NCBI RefSeq assembly: GCF_002993885.1
Contig: NZ_CM009578.1
Span: forward strand, 3,308,009 to 3,372,008
Source of the DNA: Sphingopyxis lindanitolerans
GTDB taxonomy: Bacteria > Pseudomonadota > Alphaproteobacteria > Sphingomonadales > Sphingomonadaceae
DNA: 64,000 nt
Direction: 5' to 3'
Each line of letters begins with the position of its first letter. The stretch's first letter is position 1. Made by a program: the position numbers and the translations under genes. Of this stretch, positions 9,024 through 19,589 are shown piece after piece. The notes below the pieces were generated by a model, which worked only from the letters and a program-made list of their open reading frames with translations, did not search any database and was not told the DNA's origin.

Positions 9024-9961
9024 CATCGAACCTCGACCAACTCGCCGAGGCGCGCCGCGCCGCCGCGTCGCCGCTCTTCGCCGACCTGGCGGGCGACATC
9101 GGCGTCAGCTTCGAATTCTTCCCGCCGAAGAGCGAAAAGATGGAAGCGCAGCTCTGGGACACGTTCCACACGCTCGAACCGCTGGCGCCCAGCTTCGTCT
9201 CGGTAACCTATGGCGCGGGCGGCTCGACGCGCGAGCGCACCCACGCCACCGTTGCGCGCATCGCCGCGACCAGTTCCGTCGCGCCCGCCGCGCACCTGAC
9301 CTGCGTCGAGGCGTCGCGCGCCGAGATCGACGAAGTGGCACAGGCCTATTGGGATGCGGGGGTGCGCCATATCGTCGCCCTGCGCGGCGACATGCCCGGC
9401 GGTGCGCCCTATCGCGCCCATCCCGACGGCTATGCCAATGCGATCGAACTGGTCGCGGGGCTGAAGGCGGTGGCGCCGTTCGACATTTCGGTCGCCGCCT
9501 ATCCCGAGGTCCATCCCGACGCCGATTGTCCGCAGACCGATCTCGACAATCTGAAGCGCAAGCTCGACGCGGGCGGAACCCGCGCGATCACGCAATTCTT
9601 CTTCTCGCCCGACGCCTTCCTGCGCTTTCGCGACGCGGCGGCGGCGGCGGGGATCGAGGCGCCGATCATCCCCGGCATCCTGCCGGTGTCGAACGTGTCG
9701 CAGACGCGGCGCATGGCCGGCATGTGCGGCACCCAAATCCCGGCGTGGATGGTGTCGCTGTTCGACGGCCTCGACGACCATCCCGCCGCGCGCCAGCTCG
9801 TCGCCGCGACGATCGCCGCCGAAATGTGCCGCCGCCTCTATGCCGGGGGAGTGCGCGATTTCCATTTCTACACGCTCAACCGGGCCGAACTCAGCTATGC
9901 CATCTGCCACCTTTTGGGCCTGCGCCCGAAGGTGGTCCCCGCGACGGAGGAAGCCGCATGA
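9020..9961 (+). CDS. metF: 5,10-Methylenetetrahydrofolate reductase
   Basis: This is a 313-residue FAD-dependent TIM-barrel enzyme. Family landmarks are SFEFFPPKSEKME near residue 30, SVTYGAGGSTRERT near 67, HLTCVEASR near 93 and HIVALRGDMPGG near 118. It makes 5-methyl-THF, the methyl donor for the methionine synthase encoded by the next two genes. It overlaps the ArsR gene upstream and metH1 downstream by four bases each (ATGA), so translation is coupled. Confidence 0.95.
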   Translation: MTSNLDQLAEARRAAASPLFADLAGDIGVSFEFFPPKSEKMEAQLWDTFHTLEPLAPSFVSVTYGAGGSTRERTHATVARIAATSSVAPAAHLTCVEASRAEIDEVAQAYWDAGVRHIVALRGDMPGGAPYRAHPDGYANAIELVAGLKAVAPFDISVAAYPEVHPDADCPQTDLDNLKRKLDAGGTRAITQFFFSPDAFLRFRDAAAAAGIEAPIIPGILPVSNVSQTRRMAGMCGTQIPAWMVSLFDGLDDHPAARQLVAATIAAEMCRRLYAGGVRDFHFYTLNRAELSYAICHLLGLRPKVVPATEEAA

Positions 9962-11004
9962 ACGCCCGCGAAGCCCTGAAAGCCGCCGCCAAGGAGCGCA
10001 TCCTGCTCACCGACGGCGGTTGGGGCACCCAGATCCAGCTTCGCAAGCTCGCCGAGGGTGATTATGCCGGCAGCCTTGGCCTTGGCCACGATCAAAAGGG
10101 CAATAATGACATTCTCGCCCTGACGCGGCCCGATGTCGTCGCCGCGATCGGCGAGGCCTATCTCGCCGCCGGCTCGGATATCGTGTCGACCAACACGTTC
10201 AGCGCCAACCGGATCAGCCAGGCCGACTATGGCGCCGAACATCTGGTCGCCGACATCAACCATGAAAGCGCCCGGCTGGGACGCGAGGCCGCGGCGAAGT
10301 TCGAAGCGCGGGATGGCCGCCGCCGCTTCGTCGCGGGGGCGGTCGGGCCGACGAACAAGACGCTGTCGCTGTCGCCCGACGTCAACAACCCCGGCTATCG
10401 CGAAATTGATTTCGACGAATTGAAGCACGTCTATCTCGATCAGGTCGTCGCACTCGCCGAGGGTGGGGCGGACTTCATCCTGATCGAGACGATCTTCGAT
10501 ACATTGAACGCCAAGGCGGGGATCGCCGCGGTGATCGAGGCCGAGGCACAGGTCGGGCGCGAGCTGCCGCTGATGATCTCGATGACGCTTACCGACCTCA
10601 GCGGCCGCAACCTGTCGGGGCATACGGTCGAGGCCTTCTGGTATGCGGTGCGCCACGCGCGGCCGCTGACGATCGGGCTCAACTGCTCGTTCGGTGCGGC
10701 GCAGCTTCGCCCGCATGTCCGCGTCCTTTCCGACCTCGCCGACACGCTGGTGATGGTCTATCCAAACGCGGGACTGCCCAACGAACTCGGCGAATATGAC
10801 GAGATGCCCGATACGACCGCGGGGCTGGTGCGCGAATGGGCCGAGCATGGGCAGGTCAACATCCTCGGCGGCTGCTGCGGCTCGACCCCGGCGCATATCG
10901 CGGCGATGGCACAGGCGGTCGCGGGCCTCACCCCGCGCCATATCCCCGACGTGCCGGTGCGGACGCGGCTCGCGGGGCTGGAGCCCTTCACGATGGCGGC
11001 CTAG
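9958..11004 (+). CDS. metH: Methionine synthase, homocysteine-binding subunit (split MetH, N-terminal part)
   Basis: This 348-residue protein corresponds to the first module of MetH, the zinc-dependent homocysteine-binding barrel. It starts [20 protein letters not shown]. The zinc cysteines are in GLNCSFGA (about residue 241) and GGCCGS (about 304). Normal MetH is ~1,230 residues; here the rest (874 residues) is encoded by a separate gene 116 bp downstream, and the sum matches full length. Neither piece shows a broken frame, so this is a true split rather than a sequencing error. The two proteins presumably assemble to transfer the methyl group of 5-methyl-THF via cobalamin to homocysteine. 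Confidence 0.93.
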   Translation: MNAREALKAAAKERILLTDGGWGTQIQLRKLAEGDYAGSLGLGHDQKGNNDILALTRPDVVAAIGEAYLAAGSDIVSTNTFSANRISQADYGAEHLVADINHESARLGREAAAKFEARDGRRRFVAGAVGPTNKTLSLSPDVNNPGYREIDFDELKHVYLDQVVALAEGGADFILIETIFDTLNAKAGIAAVIEAEAQVGRELPLMISMTLTDLSGRNLSGHTVEAFWYAVRHARPLTIGLNCSFGAAQLRPHVRVLSDLADTLVMVYPNAGLPNELGEYDEMPDTTAGLVREWAEHGQVNILGGCCGSTPAHIAAMAQAVAGLTPRHIPDVPVRTRLAGLEPFTMAA

Positions 11005-11006
11005 TC

Positions 11007-11106
11007 CCCCTCCGCTTGCGGGAAGGGTTAGGGGAGGGCCTGTCCTTTCCCGGCGCCGCCCGAATATGACCAGCCCTCCCCCGGCCCCTCCGGCAAGCGG
11101 GAGGGG
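11007..11106. repeat. Imperfect ~100-bp inverted repeat between the metH halves
   Basis: The arm 11007-11039 and the arm 11073-11106 are imperfect reverse complements (shared blocks CCCCTCC, GCTTGC, GGGGAGGGC). They would fold into a long GC-rich hairpin between the two methionine synthase genes. It is probably a REP/BIME-type insertion; it may also stabilise the upstream mRNA or damp expression of the downstream gene. Confidence 0.65.
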
Positions 11107-11120
11107 AGAAGAAGAGTCCG

Positions 11121-13745
<2,625 letters not shown>

Positions 13746-13765
13746 AGACCTAAATCATATAGTGT

Positions 13766-13785
13766 GTCCCCGCGAAGGCGGGGAC
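13766..13785. repeat. REP-type hairpin
   Basis: GTCCCCGC and GCGGGGAC form a perfect 8-bp stem around GAAG in the 238-bp gap after metH. The rest of the gap holds further GC-rich fragments of the same repeat style (about 13820-13880) but no gene, T-run or promoter that I can support. Confidence 0.55.
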
Positions 13786-13983
13786 CCATCCCCTGCCTCT
13801 TCCATCTTGCACCGACCGGAGATGGACCCCCGCCCCTTCGACTGCCTTGCAGGCGCTCAGGACAGGCTTCGCGGGGGAACATGATCGTAAGAACGGCCGG
13901 CATCACTGTCCGATAAAGGGACAGGCGCGCGGTTAACCAGCTTCGCGAACGACGGGCGCCGCCGACGCTGCTATAAAGCCGCC

Positions 13984-14937
13984 ATGATCCAGATGCTTGC
14001 CCGCCGGCCGATGTTGCCGCTGCTCGCCCTTCCGCTGCTTTTCGCGCCGGCGCCGCTGCCCGCGCAGACCGGCGGCGCGCCCTATGCGGTCGATGGCCGG
14101 GGCTTCACCCGCCTTCAGGACGCGGTTGATGCGATCGGTGGCGGCGAGGGGACGATCCGTATCGCGTCCGGCTATCACCGCGACTGCGCGATCCAGACCG
14201 AAGGGCGCATCGCCTTCGTCGCCGCCGAGCCCGGCCGTGCGATCTTCGACGGCGTGGTCTGCGAGAGCAAGGCGGCGCTCGTGCTGCGCGGCGCCGGGGC
14301 CAAGGTCGACGGCATCGTCTTTCAGAACATGCGCGTTCCCGACGGCAATGGCGCGGGCATTCGCCTCGAAAAGAGCGATCTTGCGGTCGCGAACAGCCTG
14401 TTCCGGGGCAGCGAGGAGGGCATTTTGACCGCCGACGATCCGGCGGCGACGCTGACGATCGACCGCTCGACCTTCTCGCGTCTCGGCCGCTGCGATCGCG
14501 GGTTGAGCTGCGCGCACAGCGTCTATACCGGTGACTATGGCCGCGTCGTCGTCACTCACACGCGCTTCGAAAAGGGCAGCGGCGGCCATTATCTCAAGAC
14601 GCGCGCCGCTGTTGTCGACGTCAGCGACAACAGCTTCGACGACACGCAGGGCAAAGCGACCAATTATATGATCGACCTGCCGGCGGGGTCGACCGGGCGG
14701 ATCGTGAACAATCTGTTCGTGCAAGGGGCCGACAAGGAAAATCATTCGGCCTTCATCGCGGTCGCCGCCGAAGGCCGCGACAACCCCTCGCGCGGGCTTG
14801 CCATTGCGGGCAACCGGGCGAGCCTGTCGCCCGAAGCAAGCTGGCCGTCGGTCTTCGTCGCCGACTGGAGCGGTGAACCGCTGGCGATCGGTGCGAACGA
14901 ACTGGGTCCGAGGATCACGAAGTTCGAGAAAAGGTAA
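13984..14937 (+). CDS. Secreted right-handed beta-helix protein
   Basis: This is a 317-residue protein with a signal peptide (LLALPLLFAPAPLPAQ, cleavage near residue 28). The body shows repeating short beta-strand units with Asn/Asp/Gly turns (DGIVFQNMRVPDGNGAGI, LAVANSLFRGSEEGI, LTIDRSTFSRLGRCD, VVVTHTRFEKGSGG), typical of parallel beta-helix proteins related to polysaccharide-modifying enzymes. No pectate-lyase catalytic motif is obvious, so an enzymatic role is uncertain. It stands alone between repeat-filled gaps. Its likely location is the periplasm or cell surface. Confidence 0.7.
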   Translation: MIQMLARRPMLPLLALPLLFAPAPLPAQTGGAPYAVDGRGFTRLQDAVDAIGGGEGTIRIASGYHRDCAIQTEGRIAFVAAEPGRAIFDGVVCESKAALVLRGAGAKVDGIVFQNMRVPDGNGAGIRLEKSDLAVANSLFRGSEEGILTADDPAATLTIDRSTFSRLGRCDRGLSCAHSVYTGDYGRVVVTHTRFEKGSGGHYLKTRAAVVDVSDNSFDDTQGKATNYMIDLPAGSTGRIVNNLFVQGADKENHSAFIAVAAEGRDNPSRGLAIAGNRASLSPEASWPSVFVADWSGEPLAIGANELGPRITKFEKR

Positions 14938-14990
14938 GCCGCCCAAGGGGGAGGAAACCGGAGCATGATGGTTTTGGTTTAATCCACTCC

Positions 14991-15081
14991 GTCATTGCGA
15001 GGAGCGTAGCGACGAAGCAATCTCCAGCTATCGTCTGGAACGAACGATGGCTGGAGATTGCTTCGCTTCGCTCGCAATGAC
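14991..15081. repeat. 91-bp palindromic repeat element, copy 1
   Basis: The ends GTCATTGCGAG and CTCGCAATGAC are perfect inverted repeats, and the inner arms (GAAGCAATCTCCAG / CTGGAGATTGCTTC) pair too, giving a long hairpin. A second copy of exactly the same length lies at 17469-17559. Both are intergenic, consistent with a mobile REP/MITE-like element. Confidence 0.8.
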
Positions 15082-15107
15082 GATTCCGACCGACACCATC
15101 TCGCGTT

Positions 15108-15611
15108 CTAGGCCTCGCCGCGCGTTTCGATCAGCGAGGCGGCGAGCGCTTCGGCGGGGGTCTTGCCGCCCCACAACACGAACTGGAACACCGGATAGAA
15201 GCGCTCGCATTCGTCGATCGCGCTTTCGATCAGCGTCTCGGCAAGGTCGAGCGGCAGTTGCGCGTCGCTGCCGACGAGCATGCCGTGGCGATAGAGGATC
15301 GTGCCGCTGTTCGACCACAGCTCGAAATGGCCGAGCCACAATTGCTCGTTGATCATCGCCAGCGCTTCGTGCGCGACGGCGCGCTTGTCCTCGACGACGC
15401 GGATGTCGGGAAAGGCGAGGAGCTGGATCACCCCATCCTCGGGCCGCCACACCGCGCGCAGCTCATAGGCGGTCCAGCTACCCTGCGCGGTGGCGACGAT
15501 CTCATCCTCGCCGACCATCTCGTGCGGCCAGTCGTGCGCGGCGAAATAGGAAGCGATCATGTCGATCGGCGCGGCTTCCTGACCATCGTCGTCGTAGATA
15601 TCGTCACTCAT
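15108..15611 (-). CDS. YbjN domain-containing protein
   Basis: This is a 167-residue acidic cytoplasmic protein of the YbjN family, which has an alpha/beta fold like type III secretion chaperones. Conserved-looking stretches are YELRAVWRPEDGVIQLLAFPD and the C-terminal CERFYPVFQFVLWGGKTPAEAL. In other bacteria YbjN affects motility, stress and exopolysaccharide, but no biochemical activity is fixed. The ATG at 15611 (MSDDIYDDDGQEAAP) is chosen over a longer reading that crosses GC-rich repeat sequence. Downstream on the same strand (below 15108) is the 91-bp repeat element. Confidence 0.8.
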   Translation of the reverse strand: MSDDIYDDDGQEAAPIDMIASYFAAHDWPHEMVGEDEIVATAQGSWTAYELRAVWRPEDGVIQLLAFPDIRVVEDKRAVAHEALAMINEQLWLGHFELWSNSGTILYRHGMLVGSDAQLPLDLAETLIESAIDECERFYPVFQFVLWGGKTPAEALAASLIETRGEA

Positions 15612-15715
15612 GCCGGGGCCTGTAGCGGGTGTTGCGCCGCGAGGCGAGTCTGCATGATAACGTCGCCCCTCGCACAGGTGGGCGCCGCTATCGGGGTAGC
15701 GCAAGGTTGCCGGCG

Positions 15716-15735
15716 GCCCCCGCCTGCGCGGGGGC
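15716..15735. repeat. REP-type hairpin
   Basis: GCCCCCGC and GCGGGGGC form an 8-bp perfect stem around CTGC, immediately after the stop of the ubiK-like gene on the minus strand. It may end that transcript, although there is no T-run. Confidence 0.55.
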
Positions 15736-15741
15736 GACGTG

Positions 15742-16065
15742 TCACTTGGCCTTCGGTTTCGCCGCAGGCTTCGGTGCGGCCTTCGCAGCAGGCTTGGCGG
15801 CCGCCTTCGGCGTCGCCGCCGGCTTGGCTGCGCCTTCGAGCTTGTCGAGCCGCGCCTTCAGCGCGTCGGCTTCGGCGCGCGCCTTGGCGGCCATTTGCTT
15901 CACCGCCTCGAATTCCTCGCGGCTGACGAAGTCCATGCGGCCGATCCATTCCTTGGCGCGCTCGCGCATCGCGCTCTCGGCCTCGCGGCCGGCGCCTGCG
16001 ACGGTTCCGGCGACGCCGTTCACCATCTTCGCCAGATCGTCGAAAAAGCGGTTTTCGCTCTGCAT
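15742..16065 (-). CDS. ubiK: Accessory factor UbiK family protein (BMFP domain)
   Basis: This is a 107-residue protein. The first ~80 residues match the BMFP/UbiK pattern (NRFFDDLAKMVNGVAG, then VSREEFEAVKQMAAKAR, a coiled coil). They are followed by a low-complexity Ala-Lys-Pro tail (AAKPAAKAAPKPAAKPKAK). UbiK family members trimerise and help the UbiJ-containing ubiquinone biosynthesis complex in proteobacteria; fusogenic membrane binding has also been reported. AAGGA lies 9 bp before the ATG at 16065. The tspO gene lies 36 bp upstream on the same strand. Confidence 0.8.
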   Translation of the reverse strand: MQSENRFFDDLAKMVNGVAGTVAGAGREAESAMRERAKEWIGRMDFVSREEFEAVKQMAAKARAEADALKARLDKLEGAAKPAATPKAAAKPAAKAAPKPAAKPKAK

Positions 16066-16101
16066 TTTCAAAATTCCTTCGTCGGGAGACTATCCCTTGC
16101 C

Positions 16102-16653
16102 TCACCCTATCTGGGTGCTGGCGGCGGCGGGGACAAGGGTTTCGGCGTCGGGATTGTGCTGGTCGATCTGGAAATTGAGGGTCGCGGCGAACAGGAGCCA
16201 CGCGATATAAGGGACGAGCAGCCACGCCGCCGCCTTGCGGATCGGTGCAAAGGCCAGCGCGGTGGCGATGGTCACCATCAGGATGAAGATGATCAGATAC
16301 AGCGCGGTCGTTACTTGATGCGCGCCAAAGAACAGCGGCGACCAGGCGAAATTGGCGATGAGCTGGACGAAGAAAAGCAGCAGCGCGAACCCGCGCCCTT
16401 TCGCGCCGCGCGCGTGCAGGACCATCGCGAGCGAGAGGCCGAGGCCGATATAGAGCAAAGGCCAGACCAGCGCGAACAGCCAGCCCGGCGGGGTGATCGC
16501 GGGCAGGGTCAGCGCTGCGAACCAGCGATTGCCATAGCCGCTGTTGGACAGCAGCCCCGACAGGCTGCCGATCAGCACGATCGCCGGCACGGTCACCATC
16601 GCCCAGCGCCAATAGGACATGCGGAGCTGGTCGGGCGTGGCAATCTCGCTCAT
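16102..16653 (-). CDS. TspO/MBR family membrane protein
   Basis: This is a 183-residue protein with five membrane segments and the TspO hallmarks NRWFAALTLPAITPPGWLFA, then NFAWSPLFFGAHQ and the final transmembrane segment. TspO proteins bind tetrapyrroles in the membrane, and in photosynthetic relatives they modulate carotenoid and porphyrin gene expression. The start at 16653 (MSEIATPDQ) has AGGGGA 10 bp upstream. Near ubiK, tlyA and the disulfide reductase it is probably an independent gene. Confidence 0.88.
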   Translation of the reverse strand: MSEIATPDQLRMSYWRWAMVTVPAIVLIGSLSGLLSNSGYGNRWFAALTLPAITPPGWLFALVWPLLYIGLGLSLAMVLHARGAKGRGFALLLFFVQLIANFAWSPLFFGAHQVTTALYLIIFILMVTIATALAFAPIRKAAAWLLVPYIAWLLFAATLNFQIDQHNPDAETLVPAAASTQIG

Positions 16654-16715
16654 GCTTGGCTGGTCCCCTTTCGCGATTCTGCGGATTACAGGTGTTGCGG
16701 CTGGAATTTGCGCCG

Positions 16716-17456
16716 TCAAGCGGCTCGCTTCGTCGCAGCGATCAGAAATTCGACATTGCCCTCGGGCCCGGTGATCGGGCTTTCGACCAGATCGAGCACC
16801 GTCCAGCCTTCGTTTTCCAGCCAATCGCCGACCTCGGCGCACACCCGCTGATGCACCGCGGCGTCGCGAACGACGCCTTTCTTGCCGACCTCGTGCCGCT
16901 CGGCCTCGAACTGCGGCTTGATCAGCGCGACCAGCCGCGCGCCGCCCTTCGCAAAGCCCATCGGCACCGGCAGCACTTTCGCCAGCGCGATGAAGCTCGC
17001 GTCGCAGACGATCAGGTCAACGGGCTCGGGGATATGCGCGGGCGTCAGGATGCGCGCGCTCGTCTGTTCGTGGACGATGACGCGCTCGTCCTGCCGCAGC
17101 TTCCACGCGAGCTGGTTGGTGCCCGAGTCCACCGCATAGACGCAGCGCACGCCGCGGCTCAGCAGCACATCGGTGAAGCCGCCGGTCGACGATCCGACGT
17201 CGATCGCGACCGCGCCGCTCACATCCCAGCCGAGATGGACCAGCGCATGGTCGAGCTTGATCCCGCCGCGCGACACCCACGGATGGTCGCGGCCCTTGAC
17301 GCTGATGTCGGCATCGGCGGCGACCTGCTGCCCCGCCTTGTCGATCTTGCGGTCACCGACGAAGGCGAGCCCGGCCAGGATCAGCGCCTGCGCGCGCGTC
17401 CGGCTTTCGGCCAGCCCGCGATCGACGAGCAACTGGTCGGCGCGCTGCTTTGCCAT
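16716..17456 (-). CDS. tlyA: TlyA family rRNA methyltransferase
   Basis: This is a 246-residue protein with an N-terminal S4 RNA-binding domain (residues ~1-60, AKQRADQLLVDRGLAESRT) and an FtsJ/RrmJ-type methyltransferase domain with the SAM loop DVGSSTGGFTDVLLSRG near residue 88. IKPQFEAERHEVGKKG lies near 190. Homologues 2'-O-methylate 16S and/or 23S rRNA; the old name hemolysin is misleading. The ATG at 17456 begins the S4 domain; the longer reading runs through the 91-bp repeat element upstream. Confidence 0.9.
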   Translation of the reverse strand: MAKQRADQLLVDRGLAESRTRAQALILAGLAFVGDRKIDKAGQQVAADADISVKGRDHPWVSRGGIKLDHALVHLGWDVSGAVAIDVGSSTGGFTDVLLSRGVRCVYAVDSGTNQLAWKLRQDERVIVHEQTSARILTPAHIPEPVDLIVCDASFIALAKVLPVPMGFAKGGARLVALIKPQFEAERHEVGKKGVVRDAAVHQRVCAEVGDWLENEGWTVLDLVESPITGPEGNVEFLIAATKRAA

Positions 17457-17468
17457 CACCTTTCCCGC

Positions 17469-17559
17469 GTCATGGCGAGGAGCGCAGCGACGAAGCAATC
17501 TCCAGCCAGCGGCAAGGCGGAACGATGGCGGGAGATTGCTTCGCTGCGCTCGCAATGAC
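17469..17559. repeat. 91-bp palindromic repeat element, copy 2
   Basis: It has the same length and layout as the element at 14991-15081: ends GTCATGGCGAG / CTCGCAATGAC and the same inner arms (GAAGCAATCTCC / GGAGATTGCTTC), with a more divergent centre. It sits between tlyA and the disulfide reductase gene. Confidence 0.8.
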
Positions 17560-17571
17560 GATAGGGAAGAA

Positions 17572-19464
17572 TCATCTTGCCCCCGCCTTTCCGGCCAGCA
17601 ATCCCGGTGTCAGGATCTGCGGCAGGATTTCGGCCTGCGCCGCGCCCGGCGCATACCAGAGGTAGAGCGGCACGCTGTTGCGGCCATGCTCCGCCAAAGT
17701 GCGGGTGATGACGGGATCGCCATTGGTCCAGTCTCCGACGAGCGTGATGATGCCCGCCTTGTCGAACGCCTCCTGCACCGCCGCGCGATTGATCGCGCCG
17801 GCTTCGTTCGCCTTGCACGACAGACACCAGTCGGCGGTGAAATAGACGAAAACCGGCTTGCCGGTAGCGCGCGCCTTGGCGAGCGCGGCGGGGGAGAAAA
17901 TATCGCCCGACGCCGCCGTCGACTGGGCGCCCCGATCGGTCCAGCCGCCATCGACCTGTCGCCACAGCAGCACGGCAAGCGCGAGCGCGGTCAGCGCCAT
18001 CGGCAGCGCCATCCACTTGCGAAATTTCGCCATCCACGGTCCCGGTTTCGGGAGGCGGTTGCGCAGCGCCGGGACGAAGCCGATGGCGAGGAAGGGCAGC
18101 GCCAGACCCAACCCCAGTCCGCCGAAGATCGGCAGCGCCGCCCACGCGGGCAGCACCAGCGTCGCGCCAAGTGCCGCACCGAGCAATGGCCCGCTGCACG
18201 GCGTCGCGACGAAGGCGGCGAGCGCGCCGGTCCAGAAACCGCCCGCCGCGCCGCCCCGGCTCGCCAGTTTTTGCCCACCGCCGAAGGAGGGGAGTTCATA
18301 GGTGCCGAGCAAGTTGAGGGTGATCGCGACTGCGAGGATGAGGAGCAGCAAGACGCTCACCGGATGCTGCAGTTGAAACGCCCACCCGACCTGCTCGCCC
18401 GCTGCGCGCAGCCCGAGCAGAAGCCCCCCGAGCGCGAGGCAGACGAGCACCGCTCCGGCGGTATAGGCGACCGCTTCGACCTTCGCCGCGCGCGCATCGC
18501 CACCCGATCGCGCGAGGCTCAGCGCCTTCAGGCTCAGGATCGGAAAGACGCACGGCATCAGGTTGAGGATCAGCCCGCCGAGAATGGCGCCGCCAAGCGC
18601 GGTCCAGAACAGCGCCGTGTCGGTCCCGTCCGACGCGGTGGCGATCGGCGTGCCCGGCGCGCGCACGGCGGCGGGCTCGAAGCGGACGGTCAGCCCGCGC
18701 CCGTCGGACAGCTTGAGCAGGCCATCGACCGGCCCAGCGGCCGCACCCTTCGCTTTCGTCTCGACGATGATCCAGTCGCCGTTGCGGCTGAATTTTTGCT
18801 TGGCGGGGTAATCGACGACATTGGGAGTTTCGAGGAACAGGTGCGGGGCGTCGAGCGCCGCCCCCTCGGGCAGCGGAACGCCAAAGCGCACCATGTCGCC
18901 GTTGCGCTCCCACGCCCCCGCGCGGTCGAGCGGCTGCGGCAGCCGGGCGCGCCAGGCGTCGAAGCGCGCCCTCTCGCTCGCCGCCGTCCCGCCGTTGCCT
19001 GCCTTCAGCGCGACCGAAATCACCGCCTTTTCGGGCACGCATACCTTGTCGGTGCAGGCGAGCCAGTTGGCGATGCCGGTCAGCGTCAGGTCGGCGCCCG
19101 GCGCGACGCTCTGATCGACGCGAACATCGGCGAGCAGCGCATAGGGATGCTCATAGACATGGTTCATCATGCCGAACAGGATCAGCGCCTCGGGCACCGG
19201 ATAGCGAAAGGGGGAGACGGTGACGCCATCGGGCAGGTTCCAGTCGACCGACAGGCCGAATCCCGCGTCGCCGCCATTTTTCCAATAGCCGTGCCAGCCC
19301 TTTTCGGGGGCCATCGTCAGCGCGATCGCGGTGGTTCCGCCCGGCGCGGGCGCGGCAGATTCGGCGACCAGCCTTGCCGTGATATGCGGCGCCGCGGCCT
19401 GCGCGGGGGCGAGCGCCAGCATTGCGAGCGCCAGCAGCGCCAGCGCGGTGCGCCATATTGTCAC
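17572..19464 (-). CDS. DsbD/ScsB-type membrane protein-disulfide reductase
   Basis: This is a ~630-residue protein with a signal sequence and a periplasmic beta-sandwich domain (to ~residue 260, with a CTDKVCVPE cysteine pair). An eight-helix DsbD core follows, with the two redox cysteines in LNLMPCVFP and VATPCSGPLLG, and then a C-terminal thioredoxin-like domain with ADWCLSCK. It should carry electrons from cytoplasmic thioredoxin across the inner membrane to periplasmic partners, for example cytochrome c maturation or copper-stress proteins. The start is uncertain: GTG at 19464 has a TGAGTAGG upstream and gives a clean signal peptide, but TTG codons at 19482 and 19518 are alternatives. Confidence 0.85.
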   Translation of the reverse strand: MTIWRTALALLALAMLALAPAQAAAPHITARLVAESAAPAPGGTTAIALTMAPEKGWHGYWKNGGDAGFGLSVDWNLPDGVTVSPFRYPVPEALILFGMMNHVYEHPYALLADVRVDQSVAPGADLTLTGIANWLACTDKVCVPEKAVISVALKAGNGGTAASERARFDAWRARLPQPLDRAGAWERNGDMVRFGVPLPEGAALDAPHLFLETPNVVDYPAKQKFSRNGDWIIVETKAKGAAAGPVDGLLKLSDGRGLTVRFEPAAVRAPGTPIATASDGTDTALFWTALGGAILGGLILNLMPCVFPILSLKALSLARSGGDARAAKVEAVAYTAGAVLVCLALGGLLLGLRAAGEQVGWAFQLQHPVSVLLLLILAVAITLNLLGTYELPSFGGGQKLASRGGAAGGFWTGALAAFVATPCSGPLLGAALGATLVLPAWAALPIFGGLGLGLALPFLAIGFVPALRNRLPKPGPWMAKFRKWMALPMALTALALAVLLWRQVDGGWTDRGAQSTAASGDIFSPAALAKARATGKPVFVYFTADWCLSCKANEAGAINRAAVQEAFDKAGIITLVGDWTNGDPVITRTLAEHGRNSVPLYLWYAPGAAQAEILPQILTPGLLAGKAGAR

Positions 19465-19589
19465 AATCGCATGCCTACTCAAATCCACCGTCCGCCCGCC
19501 GCCGTTCGTCGCTGCCAAGGCTTGCCATATAGGCGGCTTTCGCCGAGAGGACAGCCCGCGCCGACGCCCCTTACCGGAGAAGCTGCCCC

